Shown: piece by piece, positions 9,440 to 16,513 of the stretch
Layout: every line of letters starts with the position of its first letter
Numbering within the stretch: position 1 is the first letter of the stretch
NCBI GenBank assembly: GCA_050950425.1
Contig: JBMNHO010000002.1
Location: 1,619,602-1,683,601 of the forward strand
Reading direction: 5' to 3'
Source of the DNA: RGIG529 sp050950425
GTDB lineage: Bacteria; Bacillota; Clostridia; Oscillospirales; Oscillospiraceae
Length of the DNA stretch: 64,000 bases
The notes under the pieces: model-generated
The model's input: the letters and a program-made list of their open reading frames with translations, nothing else
What the model was told of the DNA's origin: nothing
Database searches by the model: none
Made by a program: the position numbers and the translations under genes

Positions 9440-10270
9440 ATGAGTCGAGCAGACCAAATTTTTATCGAAAACTGCAAAGAGATTTTGGAGCATGGGGTAT
9501 GGGACACGACATATTCCGTGCGTCCCAAATGGGAGGACGGCACATCGGCCCATACGATAAAGCGGTTTGGCATTGTCAACCGGTACCGCCTGGACGAAGA
9601 GTTTCCGATTTTGACGCTGCGTCGTACATATTGGAAAACGGCGGTGGATGAACTGCTTTGGATTTGGCAGAAAAAATCCAATGAAGTCAGTGAGCTGCGG
9701 GGCAATATTTGGGACGCATGGGCGGACGATGCCGGCTCCATCGGCAAGGCATACGGATATCAGCTGGGCATCGAGCACCAATATCCGGAAGGGGCGTTTG
9801 ACCAGGTGGATCGGGTGCTGTTTGATTTAAAACATAATCCAAACAGCCGCAGGATTATGACGAACCTTTACAATTTTGAGGATTTGCATGAAATGGCGCT
9901 GTACCCCTGCGCATACAGCATGACCTTTAATGTCAGCGAAGGCACCCTCAATGCGATTTTGAACCAACGGTCTCAGGACATGCTCACCGCCAACAATTGG
10001 AATGTGGTGCAGTATGCTGTGCTGGTTCATATGATGGCGCAGGTGAGCGGCCTGCGGGCGGGAGAGCTGGTTCACGTGATCGCCGACGCCCATATTTATG
10101 ATCGGCATGTCCCCATCGTAGAGCGTCTGCTGGAACAGAAGCCGCTGCCGGCGCCGCGATTTTCCATCGACCAAAGCGTGACGGATTTCTATGGGTTTAC
10201 AAGGGACAGCTTCCAAGTGACGGAGTATGCGTATCATCCATTCCACGAGACGATTCCCGTGGCCATTTAA
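9440..10270 (+). CDS. thyA: Thymidylate synthase
   Basis: The 276-residue enzyme methylates dUMP to dTMP using 5,10-methylene-tetrahydrofolate. The catalytic cysteine is C157 in the LYPCAY context. The dUMP-binding arginine and glutamine are in NQRSQDM, and the C-terminal nucleotide-binding HIYDRH is present. The reading frame is open further upstream, back into pyk, but ATG 9440 has GGGAGGG 5 bases before it and gives the normal N-terminus. folA follows 21 bases downstream, the usual pairing because ThyA turns tetrahydrofolate into dihydrofolate. It lies behind the pyk terminator and so probably has its own promoter in the 9332-9430 gap. Confidence 0.95.
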   Translation: MSRADQIFIENCKEILEHGVWDTTYSVRPKWEDGTSAHTIKRFGIVNRYRLDEEFPILTLRRTYWKTAVDELLWIWQKKSNEVSELRGNIWDAWADDAGSIGKAYGYQLGIEHQYPEGAFDQVDRVLFDLKHNPNSRRIMTNLYNFEDLHEMALYPCAYSMTFNVSEGTLNAILNQRSQDMLTANNWNVVQYAVLVHMMAQVSGLRAGELVHVIADAHIYDRHVPIVERLLEQKPLPAPRFSIDQSVTDFYGFTRDSFQVTEYAYHPFHETIPVAI

Positions 10271-10291
10271 AAAAGAGGGGGACAAGGAAAG

Positions 10292-10786
10292 ATGAATGCG
10301 ATTGTGGCGGTCAATGAACAGTGGGGGATTGGGGCGGACGACGCCCTTCTGGTGTCCCTTCCGCCGGACTTAAAGTATTTTCGCGCGATCACCATGGGCA
10401 AAACCATGATTGTGGGACGAAAGACGCTAAAGACATTTCCGGGAGGCGCGCCCCTGAAAGGAAGAGAAAATCTTGTGCTGTCCCGGGAGAAATCCCTCCG
10501 GATTCCCGGGGCCGTGATATATGGCAGCATGGAAGAGGTGATGGAGGCCGTAAAAGGGAAGGATCCGGACTCGATTTTTGTCATTGGGGGCGAGTCGGTT
10601 TACAGGACGTTTCTGCCCCGTTGCCGCAAGGTGTATGTCACCCAATTTACAGGCGGGAGAGAGGCCGACCGGTTTTTTCCCAACTTGGATGAGGACCCCT
10701 CCTGGATGCAGACAGAGGCAGGGCCATGGCAGGAGTTTGAAGGAGTGCCGTTCCGATATACACTATATGAGAAAAAAGAAGCATAA
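10292..10786 (+). CDS. folA: Dihydrofolate reductase
   Basis: The 164-residue protein is a normal-length DHFR that regenerates tetrahydrofolate with NADPH. It starts MNAIVAVNEQWGIG and has the NADPH-binding TMIVGRKT and the late-strand motif FVIGGESVYRTFLP. An aspartate in the ADDALL/PPDLKYF region takes the place of the usual active-site acidic residue. AGAGGGGGA lies before the ATG. It is the partner gene of thyA, with 21 bases between them. Confidence 0.94.
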   Translation: MNAIVAVNEQWGIGADDALLVSLPPDLKYFRAITMGKTMIVGRKTLKTFPGGAPLKGRENLVLSREKSLRIPGAVIYGSMEEVMEAVKGKDPDSIFVIGGESVYRTFLPRCRKVYVTQFTGGREADRFFPNLDEDPSWMQTEAGPWQEFEGVPFRYTLYEKKEA

Positions 10787-10800
10787 AGAGGAAAAGTACG

Positions 10801-10833
10801 GGCCTGCTGCAATGCGAAGCTTGCGGCAGGTCC
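10801..10833 (+). terminator. Weak hairpin after folA
   Basis: GGGCCTGCTGCAA and TTGCGGCAGGTCC form a 13-pair stem including G-U pairs. No T-run follows, so it is a weak terminator at best. Confidence 0.35.
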
Positions 10834-10885
10834 AAGTTGTTTGGAGGTAGTTATTGTTAAGAATACCCTCAGAGATAAGAGATAC

Positions 10886-10931
10886 AACAAACCGGAACAG
10901 CGCCCCGAAAAGGGCGCTGTTCCGGTTTGTT
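10886..10931. terminator. Perfect 20-bp hairpin between convergent folA and a lipoprotein gene
   Basis: The left arm at 10886-10905 and right arm at 10912-10931 are perfectly complementary around CGAAAA. There is no clear T-run on either side, but the convergent position suggests transcript-end formation or stabilisation for both genes. Confidence 0.65.
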
Positions 10932-10963
10932 CGAAATAAACTGGGTATATCGGATCACTGATT

Positions 10964-11590
10964 TTACCCGAGTACATTTGGGTTTTCCATGCGGTTGTAC
11001 GGCGTTGTGGGGGTAAAGTTTAAATCCAGCTCCAAGTTATCTCCGTCCATCACCTGGCCGTCCATGCTGTAGTATACATCTACATTACCGGGGATGTTTT
11101 CCCGGATCGAGCGGCACAGGCTGTTGAGCATAAACAGGCGCAGGGAGGTGACGTCATAAAAGAAAAAGTCTTCCTTCTGGGTTTCCGGCGGCATTCCAGT
11201 TGCAAAGGAGGAATCGGGCATCCAATCTACGGTATAGGCGCCGTCTCTTTGGTTATATTCGTATGTAATGCTGAAATTCAGCCCGGTCCATGCGGAAAGG
11301 GCGGTGGCGATTTTCACCGGGTCACAGGCGCCCGCTTCATAGCCAAAATCGGCTTCCCGCATATCCTCGGCACTGAACACGGCAAAGAGCGTGCCCACTG
11401 CCATGTCCCCGCTGGGATCCTCGGTGATCAAGTCGCCCCGGCCGTCCGGCAGGTTGGGAGAAACGGCGCCGGAGGGGACTCCGCTCTCCCCGGGGGAAAC
11501 GGAGGGCGTGGTGCTGATACCATCTTGGCCGCAGGCGGAAAGGGATACGGCCAACAAGACCGCAAAAAAGAGTCCCATTGTTTTCTTCAT
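10964..11590 (-). CDS. Putative lipoprotein (possible GerM-like domain)
   Basis: The 208-residue protein has a lipoprotein signal: charged start MKKTM, a hydrophobic core and the lipobox LSAC at about residue 19. A Ser/Pro/Gly-rich linker follows. The mature part (about 70-208) has a FAVFSAEDM...LSAWTGLNF...VDVYYSMDGQ pattern that loosely recalls the GerMN fold of spore-germination lipoproteins; this match is by eye only. Start 11590 is chosen because AAGGAGG lies 11 bases upstream, inside the longer frame that opens at 11614. A transglutaminase-like gene lies 51 bases upstream on the same strand. The function is unknown. Confidence 0.75.
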   Translation of the reverse strand: MKKTMGLFFAVLLAVSLSACGQDGISTTPSVSPGESGVPSGAVSPNLPDGRGDLITEDPSGDMAVGTLFAVFSAEDMREADFGYEAGACDPVKIATALSAWTGLNFSITYEYNQRDGAYTVDWMPDSSFATGMPPETQKEDFFFYDVTSLRLFMLNSLCRSIRENIPGNVDVYYSMDGQVMDGDNLELDLNFTPTTPYNRMENPNVLG

Positions 11591-11641
11591 AGGATCATTG
11601 CCTCCTTCTATCATATCGAACCATAGAACTGATAAACTGCG

Positions 11642-12811
11642 TCAGGCGAAGGAACGGGGGATTCCCTGCCCGGTTCCGGTTGCCACCGTCCCGTCTGAAA
11701 TGGTGTGGTCGGCTAAGATTTCATCCTGTGTCAGCATGAAAAAGCGAAGCCATTCCGGGGTGGTTGGGTCTTCCTGCTCGTCTGCCCAAGTGATGTCTAC
11801 ATGGTAGGTACCGGAGGCCAGCTTGACCAGGTTCCACATATGAGAGACGTCTTTTGAAGCCCCCTCCACACACTGACACCAGAGATTTGCTTTTTGGCAG
11901 AGATACTGAAAGGCAACGGAATACCCTTGGCAGATGGAGTATCCGCCTGCAATGGCGCCGTATGCGGTACCGACCTGCCAGCCGAAGGAGCCGCTGTAGT
12001 CATACGACGTTCGATAGGAAATGACGGTGGCGAGATAGCGGTATTGGTCATATGCCGAAAGCCCGTCCGGCATACGCGCTACAATTTGCTCACAAGCCGA
12101 CTCAAACACGTTGACCTCGTGCCGCAGCTGGGTAACGTCGCTTACAGGAGTCTGCTCCGGGTCCCCGGGGGAGAAATATCGTGATTCCAGTCCCTTTGTG
12201 GCAGTGCCCTCTATCAGCTCATTGATTATGAAGTAAATTTCCACTTCCGGGTGGTCGCGGCAGATGGCCCCATATATCACCAGAACACGATCCAGAAAAT
12301 CATAGCCGTATTGTTCGGCGGAGTATATGAAATACTCCATTTGTTTTGCTTTTTCAAGCATTTCGTTATACAGCGTTTTGTCCTCCGAAGCCAGAGAATC
12401 GTATTCCAATGTTTTCTCAAAGGGGAATGTTTTGGAGGATAGATCGGCTTGTTTTGTGGCCTGAATCACCTTTGTCGCTTCCAGAATGGCATAATCCGTC
12501 AGCAAACGAGCCTCCTGCTCCTGTTGCGAAAGGGAAGGGGCGGGCGAGACAGGGGCATCGCTGGGCAGCGTCTGGGTATGGCTACTTGAAGATGGCTGGG
12601 GAGACAGGTCAGGCGGTTGGTTTTTTGCCGCATCCAGAAATAGAAAAGTCAAAAGCAGGTACAAAATCAGAGACAAAAGGATCAGGCTGTCTGCCACGAT
12701 TAAGACGATCATCGTTTTTTTATGATAGCGATTTTTCCGCCACAAAGTCAAAAACAGAACCAAGCAACCGAAAAAAACAACAAGCAACCCGACTGTGAGC
12801 TGTAAAGGCAT
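11642..12811 (-). CDS. Membrane-anchored transglutaminase-like protein
   Basis: This 389-residue protein has two N-terminal transmembrane helices (about 3-25 and 32-57), a Ser/Pro/Gln-rich linker to about residue 100, and a transglutaminase-like cysteine-protease core at about 285-350. The catalytic triad is visible: Cys in GYSICQGYS, His in SHMWN and Asp in HVDITW. Such proteins act outside the membrane as proteases or crosslinkers; the substrate is unknown. The start at 12811 follows AGGAGG by 8 bases. The lipoprotein downstream on the same strand may be co-transcribed. Confidence 0.85.
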   Translation of the reverse strand: MPLQLTVGLLVVFFGCLVLFLTLWRKNRYHKKTMIVLIVADSLILLSLILYLLLTFLFLDAAKNQPPDLSPQPSSSSHTQTLPSDAPVSPAPSLSQQEQEARLLTDYAILEATKVIQATKQADLSSKTFPFEKTLEYDSLASEDKTLYNEMLEKAKQMEYFIYSAEQYGYDFLDRVLVIYGAICRDHPEVEIYFIINELIEGTATKGLESRYFSPGDPEQTPVSDVTQLRHEVNVFESACEQIVARMPDGLSAYDQYRYLATVISYRTSYDYSGSFGWQVGTAYGAIAGGYSICQGYSVAFQYLCQKANLWCQCVEGASKDVSHMWNLVKLASGTYHVDITWADEQEDPTTPEWLRFFMLTQDEILADHTISDGTVATGTGQGIPRSFA

Positions 12812-12850
12812 CGAAAAAACCTCCTGTAACAATGAAATGGGCGGGAGAAA

Positions 12851-12870
12851 GAGCCCCCCAGAGGGGGGAG
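12851..12870 (-). terminator. Terminator of the two-component operon
   Basis: CCCCCC and GGGGGG are separated by AGA. On the minus strand the hairpin is followed by CTCTTTCTCC, so it can end the response-regulator transcript before the transglutaminase gene. Confidence 0.5.
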
Positions 12871-13048
12871 CGTTCCCAGCATGCCCTAGAGAACCGTTCT
12901 CACTACTGGAAGGGACAAATTCACTTTGGAGCGGGTGTGTTACCCCTATGTTTCACACCAAAAGTCTGTATTTTCATTATATAGGAAAAACAGGGAAAGA
13001 AGGCGAACCTGCCGAAATCGTCAAGTTTGCAGCGCTTCCGGATGAGGG

Positions 13049-13726
13049 CTAAAAGAGATCTGATATTTCAAGGCAGTACCCTTGCCCCCGAAAGAGGGAG
13101 AGATTGATGCCGCATTGGTCGGTCAGCTTGGTTTTCAAATGGGAAATCTGCTTCCATAAGGCATTGCTGTTATCTGTCAGGGGCTGCTTCCAAATGGTTT
13201 CGTACAAATAGTCCGGAGAGAGGGTTTCTCCTTCGTTTCGAAACAGCAAAAGCAACAGCGCGAACTGCTTTGGCGTCAGGAATAAATCCTTGCCGTTCAG
13301 AAAGGCCCGGCTGGAAAAGAGGTCCAGCGCCAACGCTCCCTTTTGAATGACCTCCGGTATGCATCCGGAGCGGCGCAGGAGCGCCTTGACCCGTGCCAAA
13401 AATACACTGAAATCATACGGCTTGGCCAGGTAATCGTCTCCCCCCTCCATCAGACCGCGCACCACATCGGATGCTTCCGACAAGCTGGTGAGCAGCAAAA
13501 CCGGGATCTGAGAGGTTTGGCGCAGATCCCGCAGAAAACCAAGGCCGCTGCCGTCTGGGAGCATAATATCCAACACAATCAGGCGCGGCACTTGCGCCGC
13601 AACACATGCCCGCGCTTCTGCCAGCGTCTGGGCTGTGCGGACCTGATACCCGCTGCGCTCCAAAAAATATCGATTGCCGTCTAAAATTTCCGGGTTGTCT
13701 TCCACCAAAAGAATAAAAGTGTCCAT
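13049..13726 (-). CDS. OmpR/PhoB-family response regulator
   Basis: The 225-residue regulator has a receiver domain (1-120) with acidic pocket E9/D10, phospho-acceptor D53 in VLDIMLPDG and the conserved lysine in YLAKPYD. It is followed by a winged-helix DNA-binding domain (about 130-225) ending LKTKLTDQCG...GQGYCLE. Its ATG overlaps the histidine kinase stop by one base (TAATG), so the pair is translationally coupled. Target genes cannot be deduced from the sequence. Confidence 0.93.
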   Translation of the reverse strand: MDTFILLVEDNPEILDGNRYFLERSGYQVRTAQTLAEARACVAAQVPRLIVLDIMLPDGSGLGFLRDLRQTSQIPVLLLTSLSEASDVVRGLMEGGDDYLAKPYDFSVFLARVKALLRRSGCIPEVIQKGALALDLFSSRAFLNGKDLFLTPKQFALLLLLFRNEGETLSPDYLYETIWKQPLTDNSNALWKQISHLKTKLTDQCGINLSLFRGQGYCLEISDLF

Positions 13727-15051
13727 TATGATGTTTCGCCTCCCAGTTGGCCTTCACACGAAGGGATGGTAAAGGTGACGGCTGTTCCCTTCCCCGGGCT
13801 GCTTTCAATGGATATCACGCCGCGATGTGATTCCACAATGACTTTACACAAATACAGACCATAGCCGGTGCTGCCGGAGCCGGAAACACCCCGCTCAAAC
13901 ACATGGGGCAGCAACTCCTCCGGTATGCCGTCTCCGTCATCCTTCACTGTTATGAACACCAGAGTTTCATTGTGTTTGGCATGGATTTGAATGGTTCCGT
14001 TATGGGTGTGGGTATTGGCGTTTTGCAGAAGGTTTTCCATCACCTGTACCATCAAGTCGGCATCGCAAAAAATTTTGGGCAAGTCGGGGGGGATCTCCGC
14101 GCGCAGGACATTTCCCTGTTTTTGGAGGGAAATGCACCATATGTCCAGGCAGTTGGCCAGCAGCACAGCACAATCTGTCGGCCTTTTATCCATGTTTTCC
14201 CGCAGGGACGCCAGATTCAGCGTCCCGTTTACCATCCGGGCCAAGCGCATGACCTCGGCCTGGGCTTTGCGCAGCAAGTCCTGGGCGTTTGCGCGCTGGG
14301 CATCGTCCTCCCAGTCTGACATCAGATCCATGGCCCGTTGCACGTCTACGGAAATGACTGTCAGGGGTGTTTTCATTTCGTGGGATGTATTGGAGATCCA
14401 TTCATTTTTCATTCGATTGATCTGCGTCAGCAGAAGATTTTGTTCGTCCAGTTTTTTTTGCTGGTCGTTGTGTAACCGGAGCAGTGCATGGATGGAAGCG
14501 CCCAAAACGAGACTTGAAACCACGAAACCGGTGACCACATCCCTCACCAAAGCCTCTTCGGACTGGAAATGGGACACGCTTTGGGGGAAGCGGTAAGCGA
14601 CGATGCAGCAGGAGATGTAAACGACCAGCTCCAGCCCCGCAAGGAAGAACATTCGTGTTCCATCCAGCATAAAAACAGTGAAAATCACCGCAAATACAAA
14701 AAAACAGGGCATACCGCTGCGATATCCGCCGCCCACAAAGAACATGGCGGGGAATAGGATGAGAAATACGCATACGATGGTAATGCTGTAACAAAGCTGG
14801 TATCGCCTGCTTCGATTGGTGTAATGTAAAATGAAAATGGCAAGGGTGCCGGAGGCGGCGTTGAGAGCCGCTGTAAGCAGTCCATTTTCGGAAACAAGGG
14901 AGATCCCCGCCATTAAAAAACTGATGACAATGCCGCCCGTTGCCAGCACGTTGAACATGCGAAGCCGAAATTCCAATTCCCGCCCAAAGAACGTTTGCTT
15001 CCGGTAAGCATTTTTTTGTTTTAGAGCTTGGGTCATTTGCCTCATTATCAT
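13726..15051 (-). CDS. Membrane sensor histidine kinase
   Basis: The 441-residue kinase has about six hydrophobic segments over residues 32-195, a short coiled region, and a HisKA domain with phospho-acceptor H224 in NTSHEMKTPL. An HATPase domain follows with N-box (ENLLQNANTH), G1 (DDGDGIP), F (FERG), G2 (GYGLYL) and a final GKGTAVTF box. The sensor lacks a clear extracytoplasmic domain, so the signal may be sensed within the membrane. The start is uncertain: ATG 15051 has GGAG 10 bases upstream, while a TTG at 15111 would extend the frame by 20 residues. Confidence 0.9.
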   Translation of the reverse strand: MIMRQMTQALKQKNAYRKQTFFGRELEFRLRMFNVLATGGIVISFLMAGISLVSENGLLTAALNAASGTLAIFILHYTNRSRRYQLCYSITIVCVFLILFPAMFFVGGGYRSGMPCFFVFAVIFTVFMLDGTRMFFLAGLELVVYISCCIVAYRFPQSVSHFQSEEALVRDVVTGFVVSSLVLGASIHALLRLHNDQQKKLDEQNLLLTQINRMKNEWISNTSHEMKTPLTVISVDVQRAMDLMSDWEDDAQRANAQDLLRKAQAEVMRLARMVNGTLNLASLRENMDKRPTDCAVLLANCLDIWCISLQKQGNVLRAEIPPDLPKIFCDADLMVQVMENLLQNANTHTHNGTIQIHAKHNETLVFITVKDDGDGIPEELLPHVFERGVSGSGSTGYGLYLCKVIVESHRGVISIESSPGKGTAVTFTIPSCEGQLGGETS

Positions 15052-15202
15052 TTGTTTTGTTCTCCATATCTTTGATGCATACAGCAGAGAAGGGGGAGGG
15101 CGGCGTGCCAAAGACAGAGGCGCCTCGTTGTTTGCGTAAAAGGCTGGGATGATCCACTTTGCTCCCGTTGCAACGGGGGAATATGCAAGTAAAGTGTAGC
15201 AA

Positions 15203-15240
15203 AAAAACAGCGCGGGGTCAATTGCTCCCGCGCTGTTTTT
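15203..15240 (-). terminator. Rho-independent terminator of the DtxR-family gene
   Basis: AAAAACAGCGCGGG pairs with CCCGCGCTGTTTTT over 14 bp. On the minus strand it directly follows the regulator stop and ends in a T-run. Confidence 0.85.
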
Positions 15241-15244
15241 GATG

Positions 15245-15625
15245 TTATTCCGAATGTCCTACATGCCGCTTAATCGCTTCAAAGCTTTCCGTACTGATGA
15301 CATGTTCCAAACGGCAGGCATCTTCCGCCGCAATGCTGGGGTCAACACCCAGACGCTCCAGCCATGCGGAAAGAAGAGTGTGGCGCTCATACATTTTTTC
15401 CGCAATTTCACGGCCTCTGTCTAAAAGCGTGATATGTCCTTCCGCATCAATTTCAATGCATTCGCTTTCCCGCAAATTCTTCATGGCCACACTGACGCTT
15501 GGTTTGGAAAAGTCCAATTCATTCGCGATGTCTATGGCACGCACGGAGCCATTGCGTTGCTGCAATATGAGGATCGTCTCCAAATAGTTTTCGGCGGACG
15601 CTTGAATTTTCAACAGATCACCCAC
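15245..15625 (-). CDS. DtxR-family iron-dependent transcriptional regulator
   Basis: The 126-residue protein has an N-terminal winged helix (about 10-70) and the DtxR dimerisation/metal domain (75-126). It lacks the SH3-like third domain, so it is MntR-sized. The metal-site segment ACRLEH places C104, E107 and H108 where DtxR has its Cys, Glu and His ligands; Mn-specific MntR has Glu at the first of these. This favours Fe(II) sensing, though a residue equivalent to Met10/Asp8 is Asn13 here. The start is GTG 15625 or a nearby TTG at 15613, with no clear ribosome site. It is divergent from feoA, whose promoter has a matching inverted repeat. Confidence 0.88.
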   Translation of the reverse strand: MGDLLKIQASAENYLETILILQQRNGSVRAIDIANELDFSKPSVSVAMKNLRESECIEIDAEGHITLLDRGREIAEKMYERHTLLSAWLERLGVDPSIAAEDACRLEHVISTESFEAIKRHVGHSE

Positions 15626-15850
15626 TTTTCAAATGATAGTGATTCCCATTATATCACAAAACCTGCTAAATGTCCAAAGAAAAAGCCGGAATCATTTTTA
15701 TCGAGCGGGACGCATGCGTTTGGGGGCGGGGGGAATCGGGTTGATTTCATATATGGCCGAGATAAATGTCCAAGATATATGAACGAGATAGGGGCGAAAA
15801 AAACAGCTATTTTCGTGCATAACAACAAGCAGAAAAACGTAAAAAAACGC

Positions 15851-15902
15851 TTGACAAAAAGAACAGCAAATGCTAATCTAATATTGGTTAGTGAAAGCTA
15901 AC
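15851..15902 (+). promoter_or_regulatory. feo promoter with DtxR-type operator
   Basis: TTGACA (15851-15856) and TAATCT (15874-15879) are 17 bases apart. GTTAG-N6-CTAAC (15887-15902) covers the expected transcription start. The arms resemble half-sites of DtxR/IdeR iron boxes. The same arms and spacing recur at 19262-19277. Binding by the adjacent DtxR-type repressor would shut feo off when iron is plentiful. Confidence 0.7.
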
Positions 15903-15951
15903 TGCACGGCTGAAAAGAAAGGCAAAGAATCTAATATAGAGAGGGATATGA

Positions 15952-16164
15952 ATGATGCCATTGATGTTTGCAAGCCCCGGAGAAGAAAATGTGATTAAAA
16001 AAGTGGGCGGCCGGCCGGAGGTACGTATTCACCTGGAAAACCTGGGGTTTGTTCCGGGGAGCTTGATCACTATTGTAGCTGCCATTGGAGGAAATTTAAT
16101 TGTCAATATCAAGGAGTCCCGGGTGGCCATCAGCCGGGAAATGGCGAGCAAAATTATGATATAA
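15952..16164 (+). CDS. feoA: FeoA family protein (first copy)
   Basis: The 70-residue protein is an SH3-like FeoA that supports FeoB-mediated Fe(II) uptake at the cytoplasmic face. The family pattern appears as ENLGFVPGSLITIV in the middle and SRVAISREMASKIM at the end. AGAGGG precedes ATG 15952; ATG 15955 is also possible. A second feoA follows after 40 bases and feoB after that, all behind the operator at 15887. Two tandem FeoA proteins are common in Clostridia. Confidence 0.9.
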   Translation: MMPLMFASPGEENVIKKVGGRPEVRIHLENLGFVPGSLITIVAAIGGNLIVNIKESRVAISREMASKIMI

Positions 16165-16204
16165 ATTCAAGAAAATGCTTGAACGCAAATAAGGGGAGGA
16201 ATGT

Positions 16205-16426
16205 ATGAAGACATTAAAGCAGGCTCGGATTGGAGATCACGTGAAGGTCATAAAACTCCACGGAGAAGGCGCCATTAAACGCCGTATGATGGATATGGGG
16301 CTGACAAAGGGAGTTGACGTTTATATTCGCAAGGTGGCGCCGCTGGGAGATCCTATCGAAGTGACTGTGAGGGGCTATGAGCTTTCCATTCGCAAGGAGG
16401 ATGCCGAACGAGTGGAGATAGAATAA
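16205..16426 (+). CDS. feoA: FeoA family protein (second copy)
   Basis: The 73-residue protein is a second FeoA with the motif MDMGLTKGVDVYIRKVAPLGDPIEV, split here by family convention into turn and strand parts, and the C-terminal GYELSIRKEDAERVEI. It is closer to the classical FeoA consensus than the first copy. GGGGAGG lies before the ATG. It is 87 bases upstream of feoB in the same operon. Confidence 0.92.
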   Translation: MKTLKQARIGDHVKVIKLHGEGAIKRRMMDMGLTKGVDVYIRKVAPLGDPIEVTVRGYELSIRKEDAERVEIE

Positions 16427-16513
16427 CAGTCTGAACTGTTATGGAAAATGGTGCGTTCCGTTGACCAACGGATGCGCCCGAATAACCCGAACGATTAGAA
16501 AGGATGACTGTAA

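Noticed and set aside
10857..10965. Small plus-strand frame after GGAGG downstream of folA
   Set aside because: A TTG-started frame of about 35 codons spans the perfect hairpin, so it is explained by the hairpin sequence and shows no protein features.
12795..13052. Plus-strand 85-codon frame between the transglutaminase and response-regulator genes
   Set aside because: It lies antisense over the transglutaminase start and a terminator, with no ribosome site or recognisable protein.
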